Source of the DNA: an uncultured Opitutales bacterium
GTDB lineage: Bacteria; Verrucomicrobiota; Verrucomicrobiia; Opitutales; Intestinicryptomonadaceae
Assembly: GCA_944389195.1 (NCBI GenBank)
Contig: CALXLM010000026.1
Coordinates: forward strand, 1 to 64,000
Direction of reading: 5' to 3'
Length of the DNA: 64,000 bases
Shown: in pieces, positions 46,054-54,019 of the stretch
How positions within the stretch are numbered: position 1 is the stretch's first letter
Layout of the letters: each line of letters opens with the position of its first letter
Program-made: the position numbers and the translations under genes
Notes under the pieces: generated by a model
Database searches by the model: none
The model's input: only the letters and a program-made list of their open reading frames with translations
Told to the model about the DNA's origin: nothing

Positions 46054-46091
46054 AAAAAAAGCTTTCGGAACAAATCCGAAAGCTTTTTTGC
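46054..46091. terminator. Bidirectional terminator between convergent genes
   Basis: AAAAAAGCTTTCGGA pairs with TCCGAAAGCTTTTTT around an ACAAA loop, giving a T tract in both directions. It serves the AsmA-like gene (+) and the 46133 gene (-). Confidence 0.88.
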
Positions 46092-46132
46092 AATTTTTCA
46101 AGCCCGCGCCGAATGCGCGAAACTCCGAAATA

Positions 46133-47488
46133 TTACGGAAGAAATTCCTTTTTATAGTCGTAGAGGGAACGGACATATTTGTCGGCCTCAGGACAATCCG
46201 CAAAACGCATTTTTGACGGAATGTATGACAGCTCCCTGTCGGGGAAGCATATCGCTATCATTCCGAGCAGCGCCATCTCCGTAAACGGAGCCGCGTAGTT
46301 GAAATTGCCCATCGGCTGCTTGCCGGCATGGCACGCCTCAACCCATTCGCGGAACGGATTACCCGGAGATACGGAACGCGGCACCGTCTTGCCCGGAAGC
46401 TTGCCACCTTTCGAAAGCTCCTTCATGCGGGCAGCGGGCCATATGCGCGTTCCCTGTCCGTATTCGTTGGTATAAACCGTCTCCTTTGTGCCGACTATGA
46501 ATGTCGCGTTGTTATTGCGCGGATCCTTTAGGAACGCGTCTTCGACGCGCTTGATAGACTTCGGCTTTCTGCCGCCGTCGTACCAGTGCAGGCGGATTCT
46601 GTTGTTTACGCCGCACTTGTTCATGAATGTCATAACCGACGACGCTTGGCTCGGCCAGCTGTAATCGTTAAACGGCGAGGAGTTTCCCTCGATTTTTATC
46701 GGGAATCCGAGATCGAAAGCCGAATACGGAACGTCGAGGAAGTGGCATGCCATATCGCCGGCAGCTCCAGTGCCGTAGTTGCGCAAGCCCCTCCATTTAA
46801 ACGGGAGAACCGCCTCGTTGTACGGCTGGTACGGCGCCACACCCAACCAAAGCTTGTAATCCAGCGTCGAAGGTACGGGTTGACCTTCGGGCATCTGCAA
46901 ATCTCCCTGAGGCCAAATCGGGCGGTTCGTCCAAATGTATATGTCCTCTATTTCTCCCAAAACTCCGGCCTGATACCACTCTTTTATAAGCCTCCAACCC
47001 TCGTTGGTGTGCCCCTGGTTGCCCATCTGGGTTATTACGCCGGCGTTGTTTGCAAGCCTCTTAAGCTCTTCCGCCTCCCATATCGTGCGCGTGAGCGGCT
47101 TTTGGCAAAATACATGCTTGCCCTTTGCTATGGCCCATGCGGCTATCGGATAGTGCATATGGTCGGGCGTAGAGATAACGACAGCGTCGATCTGCCTGTC
47201 CATTTTGTCGAGCATGACGCGGTAGTCCCTAAATTTCGGCATCCAATCAGGAAACTTTTTAAAGTTTTGCGCGGCGCGGGCGTCGTCAACATCGCAAAGG
47301 GCGACAATTTTTGCAGATTTGCACGGAAGGAGGCTCGATATGGCCATGCCGCCGATACCGCCCACTCCCACGAGCGCCACGTTCAATTTGCCGTTTGGCC
47401 CCGGCTGCCTGCCGATACTCCAAGACGGCAACAACATAAGGCCGCCCGCGGCGGCCGTCGATTTGATGAAACTTCTACGATTTAACAT
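46133..47488 (-). CDS. Exported Gfo/Idh/MocA-family oxidoreductase (paralogue 2) with Gln in the EKP motif
   Basis: This is a 451-residue protein starting MLNRRSFIKSTAAAGGLMLL, a twin-arginine-like signal that ends without a lipobox. The Rossmann motif ALVGVGGIGG is intact. The motif that should read EKP is CQKPLT: Gln129-Lys130-Pro131. The Gln codon is CAA, one base from Glu GAA. The C-terminal domain (RNYGTGAAGDMACHFLD) is nearly the same as in paralogue 3. Substrate unknown. The Lys, the main catalytic or nicotinamide-contacting residue in the family, is retained. Confidence 0.9.
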   Translation of the reverse strand: MLNRRSFIKSTAAAGGLMLLPSWSIGRQPGPNGKLNVALVGVGGIGGMAISSLLPCKSAKIVALCDVDDARAAQNFKKFPDWMPKFRDYRVMLDKMDRQIDAVVISTPDHMHYPIAAWAIAKGKHVFCQKPLTRTIWEAEELKRLANNAGVITQMGNQGHTNEGWRLIKEWYQAGVLGEIEDIYIWTNRPIWPQGDLQMPEGQPVPSTLDYKLWLGVAPYQPYNEAVLPFKWRGLRNYGTGAAGDMACHFLDVPYSAFDLGFPIKIEGNSSPFNDYSWPSQASSVMTFMNKCGVNNRIRLHWYDGGRKPKSIKRVEDAFLKDPRNNNATFIVGTKETVYTNEYGQGTRIWPAARMKELSKGGKLPGKTVPRSVSPGNPFREWVEACHAGKQPMGNFNYAAPFTEMALLGMIAICFPDRELSYIPSKMRFADCPEADKYVRSLYDYKKEFLP

Positions 47489-47666
47489 AGATGACTATCC
47501 TCTTTTAATTTATTTTATAAAAACCGGCGGAACGCTCCCGCAACACCGCTTTTATTTACCAATAATTTTACCGGAGCAAAAAAACGTCAATAAAAAAATC
47601 CGAACGGCGGTTTAAAAAAACGGCACAAGCATTTGCCGCGCGCGGCAAATAAGAAAAATAAAACGC
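47489..47666. other. Intergenic region with a perfect 20-bp palindrome
   Basis: ATTTGCCGCGCGCGGCAAAT at 47631-47650 is a perfect palindrome. It lies between the two Gfo paralogues, about 140 bp upstream of paralogue 2 and just past the terminator of paralogue 3. It could be an operator or a cruciform-prone site. Nothing else was seen in this stretch. Confidence 0.55.
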
Positions 47667-47709
47667 AAAAAAAGCGCGGCCAAAAGCGTAAAAACGCCCC
47701 GCCGCGCCT
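47667..47709 (-). terminator. Rho-independent terminator of paralogue 3
   Basis: On the minus strand GCGCGGC (47707-47701) pairs with GCCGCGC (47680-47674), with a small inner GCGT/ACGC stem, followed by seven T. An 11-bp unit GAACCCGCGCC is repeated twice in tandem just before it (47724-47745). Confidence 0.75.
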
Positions 47710-47781
47710 TTAAGCACGCATTCGAACCCGCGCCGAACCCGCGCCCATCAAACCGGGCCGGAATCCGCCGCGCGCCGAGCG

Positions 47782-49161
47782 CTAAAAGAATATTTTTGAC
47801 GGTAGGAACTCGTCGTTATACGCGTAAAGCGACCTTATATACTTGTCGGCCTGCGGATAATTCAGGAACGACATCGTTTTCGGATCGTAAACGAGGGGCA
47901 TGTTCGGCACGCAAATTGCGACCATGCCCAGCAGCGCCATCTCCGTAAACGGAGCCGCATAGTTGAAGTTGCCCATCGGCTGCTTGCCCTCGAGACAGCA
48001 AAGAGCCCATTCCTTGTGCGGATTTCCGGGAGCTATGGAGCGCGCCACCGTTTGTTTCGGAAGCCCACCGCTTTTGGCAATCTCTTTCATGCGGGCTGCG
48101 GGCCATATGCGCGTTCCCTGTCCGTATTCGTTGGTATAGACCGTCTCCTTTGTGCCGACTATGAACGTCGCGTTGTTGTTGCGCGGGTCGTTCAGGAATG
48201 CTTCTTCGACGCGCTTGATAGACTTCGGCTTTCTGCCGCCGTCGTACCAATGCAGGCGGATTTCGCCGTTTGCGCCGCAATCGTTGTCGAACGTCATCAC
48301 CGACGACGCCTGGCTCGGCCAGCTATAGCTGTTAAATGGAGTTGAATTTGCCACAACCTTCTGGGGGAATCCGAGATCGAAAGCCGAATACGGAACATCG
48401 AGGAAGTGGCATGCCATATCGCCGGCAGCTCCAGTGCCGTAGTTGCGCAAGCCCCTCCATTTAAACGGAAGAACCGCCTTATTGTATGGCTGGTAAGGCG
48501 CCACGCCCAACCAAAGCTTGTAGTCCAAAGTCGAAGGCACGGGCTGTTCCGGCGGAACAGTCAAATTACCCTGGGGCCAAATCGGGCGGTTCGTCCAAAT
48601 GTATATGTCTTCTATTTCGCCGATAATCCCGGCCTGGTACCACTCTTTTATAAGTCTCCAACCCTCGTTGGTGTGCCCCTGGTTGCCCATCTGGGTTATT
48701 ACGCCTGCGTCGGCGGCGAGCCTTTTAAGCTCCTCCGCTTCCCATATCGTGCGTGTGAGCGGTTTTTCGCAATAGACATGCTTGCCGTTGGCAATCGCCC
48801 ATGCGGCTATCGGGTAGTGCATATGGTCGGGCGTTGCTATCGCCACTGCGTCGATGCGGTCTCCAAGCTTATCGAACATAACGCGGTAATCGCGGAAACG
48901 GGGAACTGCGGGATACTCGTTATACGCTTTTTTTGCGCGGTCGTCGTCAACATCGCAAAATGCGACGAATTTAACCTGCGGGACGTTTCTCAACGCCTGA
49001 ATGACCGCATATCCGCGGCCGCCGCAACCTACAAGGGCGACTTTAAGTAAGTCGTTGGGACCCGATTTCTTTTCCGCAAAGGCGGAAGAACGGCCTCCCA
49101 TGAACATTGCGGCGCTGCCGAGCAACGCCGAATTTTTTAGAAACTGCCTTCTGTTGAACAT
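47782..49161 (-). CDS. Exported Gfo/Idh/MocA-family oxidoreductase (paralogue 3)
   Basis: This is a 459-residue protein starting MFNRRQFLKNSALLGSAAMF, a twin-arginine-like signal with a probable cleavage near SSAFAEKK. The Rossmann motif ALVGCGGRG and an intact CEKPLTRTIWEA follow. The start at 49161 matches the paralogues; the open frame to 49209 is not used. It is a near neighbour of paralogue 2, and part of the two genes is almost identical in DNA sequence. The substrate is probably a sugar or cyclitol, as inference from the family. Confidence 0.9.
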   Translation of the reverse strand: MFNRRQFLKNSALLGSAAMFMGGRSSAFAEKKSGPNDLLKVALVGCGGRGYAVIQALRNVPQVKFVAFCDVDDDRAKKAYNEYPAVPRFRDYRVMFDKLGDRIDAVAIATPDHMHYPIAAWAIANGKHVYCEKPLTRTIWEAEELKRLAADAGVITQMGNQGHTNEGWRLIKEWYQAGIIGEIEDIYIWTNRPIWPQGNLTVPPEQPVPSTLDYKLWLGVAPYQPYNKAVLPFKWRGLRNYGTGAAGDMACHFLDVPYSAFDLGFPQKVVANSTPFNSYSWPSQASSVMTFDNDCGANGEIRLHWYDGGRKPKSIKRVEEAFLNDPRNNNATFIVGTKETVYTNEYGQGTRIWPAARMKEIAKSGGLPKQTVARSIAPGNPHKEWALCCLEGKQPMGNFNYAAPFTEMALLGMVAICVPNMPLVYDPKTMSFLNYPQADKYIRSLYAYNDEFLPSKIFF

Positions 49162-49484
49162 AGTTTTTAGTTTTACCTTTTTATTTTTCCAAAAATGGAG
49201 GAAACACAACCACCGATCTTATATCGGGCGAACTACGCTACTCCCCCACTTTTTCAACCATTCAAAAAATATCTCAAAATTAGTCAAATGTTTTTATGCG
49301 AAATTTATGCGAAAATTTCGCCCGATTAAGTTTGGCATATATAAATTAAAAAAAAATAATACTCAAAATTAATAAAAAGGCTTGATATAACCTAAAAAAT
49401 GCTGATTTTATAATATTGGATCCGCCGCTGTTTCGCACGACGCGGAAATAGTGTGGGTTGCAACCTCCAAAAAATGGGAGTTCT
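49162..49484. other. Divergent intergenic region with a perfect -10 box
   Basis: The 49250-49420 part is very AT-rich. TATAAT at 49409-49414 is a consensus -10 for a rightward transcript, but no -35 lies at 16-18 bp. GGTTGCAACC, a 10-bp palindrome, and CTCC, which can pair with the SD of the next gene, lie in the putative leader (about 49447-49482). Confidence 0.4.
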
Positions 49485-49691
49485 ATGAAATATCGAAAAG
49501 AGAATGCCGCCGCGTTCGAATACGAATTAAACGGCAGCTCAAAAACGGGTGCAAATAAAAAGGCATGCAGACCGTCCAATTCGCTCGAGGAATACATCGA
49601 GCGCGAATTGAAAATCGAAGCCGAAGCTCCGAACCGCGGACGGCAATGCGCTAACAGATGCGGCTTGCTCAGGGCGTTTGCGCTCAACTGA
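49485..49691 (+). CDS. Small putative protein (68 aa)
   Basis: This is a polar, charged protein starting MKYRKENAAAFEYELNG. It has a likely amphipathic helix (SLEEYIERELKIEAEA) and two Cys near the C-terminus. GGGAG sits 6 bases before the ATG, and a strong terminator follows 50-60 bp after the stop, so it has its own short transcript. No family is recognised. An in-frame ATG at 49458 lacks an SD. A non-coding RNA is the main alternative. Confidence 0.45.
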   Translation: MKYRKENAAAFEYELNGSSKTGANKKACRPSNSLEEYIERELKIEAEAPNRGRQCANRCGLLRAFALN

Positions 49692-49742
49692 ATAAAAAAA
49701 CGGCGCAAACTTTGAACCGAGCCGCGATGTCCGCGCATCATG

Positions 49743-49780
49743 AAAAAAGGGCGGCAACTTTCCGGTTGCCGCCTTTTTTT
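49743..49780 (+). terminator. Rho-independent terminator after the 68-aa gene
   Basis: GGCGGCAAC (49750-49758) pairs with GTTGCCGCC (49765-49773), followed by seven T; an A-run precedes the stem. Confidence 0.88.
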
Positions 49781-49871
49781 ACGCCCATTAGGGTAGCCCG
49801 CCCACTAAAAGATGTTTTGTTTTATTTTGTTGCAAGCGTCCGACTTTGAAAATATCCACTTTACAAAAGAT

Positions 49872-52598
49872 ATGAAACAAATAATAACGCCAATCATTGC
49901 GGCCATGCTTCTCACCTTTGCGTCGGCTCCAGTATCGAACGCGAAAAACTATGGCGCCCTAGAAATAGCTCCAAAAGGCATAACCGAATCCAACGGGACA
50001 AAAATGGCCGTCGTATGGAGATATTTTAACCAGGAGGAAATAATTAAAATATCATCGGGAAAAGGCGGGGAAGAATCCTACGAGATATGCGGAAAAATGT
50101 CGCACCCGAAAATCGGCGAAATGGAGCTGGCACAGCGCTTCCTAAAAAAATCCCCCACTCAAACGTCAATGCGCGCCGATATGCGAATACTCGGAACGCC
50201 CCCGCGCGGATCCAGCCTCGAGCCGGCTTTCCAATTCCACCTTCCCCGCGACGTGTTCGACGGAAGGCTTTTCGCCGACGGCGCGCCGGTTTCTCCGGAT
50301 ACAAAAAAATTAGACGCCAAGGAGCTGTCTTTTCAATCGGAATCCGGCGAGCTGAAAATATCGGGGAACCTAAATGTCCACCTCCGCGACAGCACGCGAC
50401 AAAGAATACTAAAATATAGAACCATCTCCATAGTCGCCGACGACCTCGGAAACGGGAAATACTCTTTGGAACTCGATTTCTCCTTTGATAAAAACAAGAA
50501 GCCAGTGACCCTTGCCGGCGAATACAGGGTACGCGAAAACGAAGATTACCAAAAGTTTGAAGTAATCCGCAATACGCTCAAATCGAGCGCCCTCGACTTT
50601 TCGTTCCTGCTCGACGCCCCCGCCGGAAAATACGGGTTTGTCAAAACTGACGGTGAAAACTTCACTTTTGAAAAACTTCCCGGAAGCAAGGTTAAATTCT
50701 TCGGTTCAAATATATGCCAAAGCGCCACGATTCCCGAAAAAGACGAGGCAAAAGCGCTTGCCGACGAATTTGCCGCATCGGGGTTCAACACCGCGCGCCT
50801 CCACCAGTCTTCGTCGATACTCCGCGGCACAAAGAGCGACTCCGCGGCCCTAAACCAGCAAAAAATGGACAAGTTCGACTACCTTTTTGCCGAATTAAAA
50901 AAACGCGGCATATATTCTACAATAGATTTCTACTCGTCCGGAAAACTATATCCACACGAGTACGACGACGTCCAATACCGCGGCGACAACATGAAAGCGC
51001 TGTTTTTCGCCTCCGACAAGGCACGCGCAACGCTAAAGAGATTCATATCCAATTTTCTAAACCACATAAATCCGTACACGGGACTGGCCTACAAGGACGA
51101 TCCGGCTCTGTTTTTTGCAAGCATAATCAATGAAAACGCAATAGCACGCATTCAAAACTTTGTGGTCAGGACGCATCTCGACCGCGATATTTTCGAGCCC
51201 ATTTTTAAAAAATGGGAGGAAAAAAACGCAAAATTCCTCGGCGAAAAGCCCTACACGGAGCGCTTTCAGCTTTTCCTCATCGACAGATACGAAAAATATT
51301 ACGCGGAAATGTCCTCACACATAAAGTCGATTGCCCCGCACCTTCTCCTTACCGACCAGACAAACGGCGGATGCCTGCTTACGGTGTCCATGTCGGAAAA
51401 ATACGACCTGTTCGATTGCCACGTCTACAACGGGCATCCCCTGTTTTACGAAAAACGCTTTACCGTACCGCTCTATGTTGACCCTTCAGATCCGATAGGG
51501 AATTTTGCCGGCGCGTTTAAGTCGGCGGGAGCGTTAAAATTGATGGGAAAACCCTCGGCCGTCACCGAATGGGACTACGTGCGCCCCAATCCGAAAGCCG
51601 CCGCCGGGGGGCTGATTGTCGGGGCCTACGCCGCTCTTAACGGAATAGACGGCCTGTGGCAGTTTTGCTATACCCACAACCGGCAAAAGATACTTTCCAA
51701 CATGCCCCTCGGCCTGTTCGACACGGCAGGCGACGCTGTCAGAACGCTCGCCAACAAGATAGGCGCCCTCATGTATCTGCGCGGCGACGTGTCGGAAAGC
51801 GATGTCACAATTCCCATGATAGTGGAGTCGAACCTGTATGCGAACGGAAACACGGCGCGCGCATACGAACTGAGCGGCGGCCTTGCAAAACTTTCTCTGG
51901 CGGTAAAAACCGGAAATATCGTCGCGGACAGCGCCGAATCCGCAAAAAAAGCGCTCCCGAAAAACTCAGCCGCAGCCCTTTACGCCGACAAAAAAATGGC
52001 GCCTAAAAACATATCCGTCAAGGCGTTCGACGCTTTCGACGGCGACGTCCTCAAAAAGGTAGCCGATTCGGTAAAATTGGGCCGGGGCGCAATCGATGCC
52101 GAAAACGGCGTATTTGCAAGCTCTACCGGAGAACTGTTTCTCGATTCAAAGAACGCCATATGGAAGGCTGTCACTCCGCGCACGGAGGTCTTCATACAAG
52201 GTTGCGGCGCAACGCAAAAGGGCGCTTTTGCGGAGGTCAAAAACATAAAAGGCTGGTCGATTGCGGCGGTGTGCTCAGTTGACGGAAAGCCATTGGATTC
52301 GTCCGATCGCATGCTCATAGCGCATTTGACCGACGCCATGAACGACGGCCAGCGTTTCGGAAAGCGCGACTTTAGCGTCGTTCTTGAATGGGGGGGCGGA
52401 TGTTATCTGCTAAAAAGGGCCGATTCGGAAATAACTTTTTCGTCGGAACTTGAAGGGTTTAAATGCCACGCGCTCGACACCTCCGGGAAACGCATAGCCG
52501 AAATTCCCGTCGAACGCAAAAACGGAAGGGCAAAAATTTCAATCTCGACGCACAATTCCTTCGGAAGCGTTATAGCCTACGAACTTTCGCGCAAATAG
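49872..52598 (+). CDS. Large exported clan GH-A-like glycosidase
   Basis: This is a 908-residue secreted enzyme. A signal peptide (MKQIITPIIAAMLLTFASAPVSNA) is followed by a beta-rich domain (~25-280). A TIM barrel then carries a likely acid/base Glu near residue 421 in SIINENA (the Asn-Glu pair of clan A) and a likely nucleophile Glu near 566 in AVTEWDY. A C-terminal beta-domain follows (~680-908). Clan A includes GH2, GH5 and related families; I cannot name the family or substrate. The start at 49872 begins the signal peptide; the earlier frame from 49812 is not used. Confidence 0.75.
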   Translation: MKQIITPIIAAMLLTFASAPVSNAKNYGALEIAPKGITESNGTKMAVVWRYFNQEEIIKISSGKGGEESYEICGKMSHPKIGEMELAQRFLKKSPTQTSMRADMRILGTPPRGSSLEPAFQFHLPRDVFDGRLFADGAPVSPDTKKLDAKELSFQSESGELKISGNLNVHLRDSTRQRILKYRTISIVADDLGNGKYSLELDFSFDKNKKPVTLAGEYRVRENEDYQKFEVIRNTLKSSALDFSFLLDAPAGKYGFVKTDGENFTFEKLPGSKVKFFGSNICQSATIPEKDEAKALADEFAASGFNTARLHQSSSILRGTKSDSAALNQQKMDKFDYLFAELKKRGIYSTIDFYSSGKLYPHEYDDVQYRGDNMKALFFASDKARATLKRFISNFLNHINPYTGLAYKDDPALFFASIINENAIARIQNFVVRTHLDRDIFEPIFKKWEEKNAKFLGEKPYTERFQLFLIDRYEKYYAEMSSHIKSIAPHLLLTDQTNGGCLLTVSMSEKYDLFDCHVYNGHPLFYEKRFTVPLYVDPSDPIGNFAGAFKSAGALKLMGKPSAVTEWDYVRPNPKAAAGGLIVGAYAALNGIDGLWQFCYTHNRQKILSNMPLGLFDTAGDAVRTLANKIGALMYLRGDVSESDVTIPMIVESNLYANGNTARAYELSGGLAKLSLAVKTGNIVADSAESAKKALPKNSAAALYADKKMAPKNISVKAFDAFDGDVLKKVADSVKLGRGAIDAENGVFASSTGELFLDSKNAIWKAVTPRTEVFIQGCGATQKGAFAEVKNIKGWSIAAVCSVDGKPLDSSDRMLIAHLTDAMNDGQRFGKRDFSVVLEWGGGCYLLKRADSEITFSSELEGFKCHALDTSGKRIAEIPVERKNGRAKISISTHNSFGSVIAYELSRK

Positions 52599-52905
52599 CA
52601 CCGGGAAACGAGGCGCAAAAAGTGTTCGGCGCGTCTTCGTAATTCGGACGCACTCCGTTTTCCCGCGCCGGCTCAGCTTTTACCGTTTCCCATCGCCCTA
52701 TGCCGCCCGCGCCGTGCCGGCTTATCCCGTTGCGCGACGCGGCGGTTTTGAACCGCACATAACGCACCGTTCCAAAGTTAAAAATTTTTAGAGCGCGCCG
52801 TCCGCGGTTTTTACGCAAAAGTGGAATTATTTTTTTTGTGGAAATCCTTGCAAAAAAGTGTTTGACTCGGCGTTTTATACAATTTCTGGAATATTATCTA
52901 CCACC
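52599..52905. other. Intergenic region before leuB
   Basis: There is no supported gene; a minus-strand frame at 52570-52818 shows no domain and no SD. The last 80 bases are AT-rich and probably hold the leuB promoter, but TTGCAA and TTGACT hexamers there have no well-spaced -10 partner. Confidence 0.45.
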
Positions 52906-54006
52906 ATGTCCACATTCAAATTCGCAGTACTGCCCGGCGACGGCATCGGGCCCGAAGTAATGAAGGCGGCGCTTGAAGTCCTCGAAGCCGCATGCAAAAA
53001 GCACGGCCACGCGCTCGACTATAAAACATGCGCCGTCGGTGGCGCAGGCATAGACGAATTTGGCAAAGCCCTTCCCGACTCCACCGTGGAAACCTGCAAG
53101 AATGCCGACGCCATACTTTTCGGTTCCGTCGGAGGCCCAAAATGGGAAAACCTTCCGCCCGCCGAACAGCCCGAACGCGCAGCTCTTCTGCCGTTAAGAA
53201 AAATATTCAAGCTTTTTGCCAATATCCGTCCCGGCCTGCTCTATCCCCAGCTCACCGACGCGTCGCCCCTAAAGACGGAACGCATACCCGACGGAATAGA
53301 CATCGTTTGCATAAGGGAGCTTACAGGCGGCATATATTTCGGCGAGAAAAAGACCTGGACCGAAGAGAACGGGGAATCGGCCGCCTGCGACACGATGGCA
53401 TACCGCACAAGCGAAATAGAACGCATAGCCGAAGTTGCCGGAACCGCCGCAATGTCCCGCGGCAAAAAGGTTTGCTCCATAGACAAGGCTAACGTATTGG
53501 AAACGTCGGTGCTATGGCGCAAGACAGTGACCGAATACTTCAAAAAGCACTTTCCGGAGGTAAAGCTTACGCACATGTATGTGGACAACGCCGCAATGCA
53601 GCTGGCGCGCGACCCCAACCAGTTCGACGTGTTCTTTACCGAAAACATGTTCGGCGACATCCTGTCCGACGAGATGGCCGTGATATGCGGCTCTCTCGGC
53701 ATGCTTTGCAGCGCGTCGCTGGGCGACATTAAAAACTCGTTGGGCCTGAAATTCGGCCTGTACGAACCGGCGGGCGGGACGGCGCCCGACATCGCCGGCA
53801 AGGGGATAGCAAATCCGTGCGCGCAAATACTTTCCGCGGCGCTCATGCTCCGCTATTCTTTCGGGCGCGGCGACATCGCCACCGAAATTGAAAAAGCCGT
53901 CAGGGGAGCCGTATGTTCGGGCGTCCGCACGGGAGACATCGCCTTCGGAATCGAACCCGTATCCACGGATAAAATGAGGGATGCGGTCATATCAAGGCTC
54001 AAATAA
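52906..54006 (+). CDS. leuB: 3-isopropylmalate dehydrogenase
   Basis: This 366-residue enzyme oxidises and decarboxylates 3-isopropylmalate in leucine synthesis. Family marks include LPGDGIGPEV, RPGLLYPQL, RELTGGIYFGE, the DKANVLETS segment and NMFGDILSDEMA with the metal-binding Asp residues; EPAGGTAPDIAGKGIANP completes the cofactor site. The start at 52906 fits the family; the frame upstream to 52858 is extra. No other leu gene is in the window. alaS follows after 13 bp. Confidence 0.95.
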   Translation: MSTFKFAVLPGDGIGPEVMKAALEVLEAACKKHGHALDYKTCAVGGAGIDEFGKALPDSTVETCKNADAILFGSVGGPKWENLPPAEQPERAALLPLRKIFKLFANIRPGLLYPQLTDASPLKTERIPDGIDIVCIRELTGGIYFGEKKTWTEENGESAACDTMAYRTSEIERIAEVAGTAAMSRGKKVCSIDKANVLETSVLWRKTVTEYFKKHFPEVKLTHMYVDNAAMQLARDPNQFDVFFTENMFGDILSDEMAVICGSLGMLCSASLGDIKNSLGLKFGLYEPAGGTAPDIAGKGIANPCAQILSAALMLRYSFGRGDIATEIEKAVRGAVCSGVRTGDIAFGIEPVSTDKMRDAVISRLK

Positions 54007-54019
54007 AGCCATCGCCATC

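Noticed and set aside
49421-49781. tmRNA, RNase P RNA or another housekeeping RNA
   Set aside because: No tRNA-like ends or tag frame, and no GAGGAAAGTCC-type P4 element; an open frame with an SD fits better.
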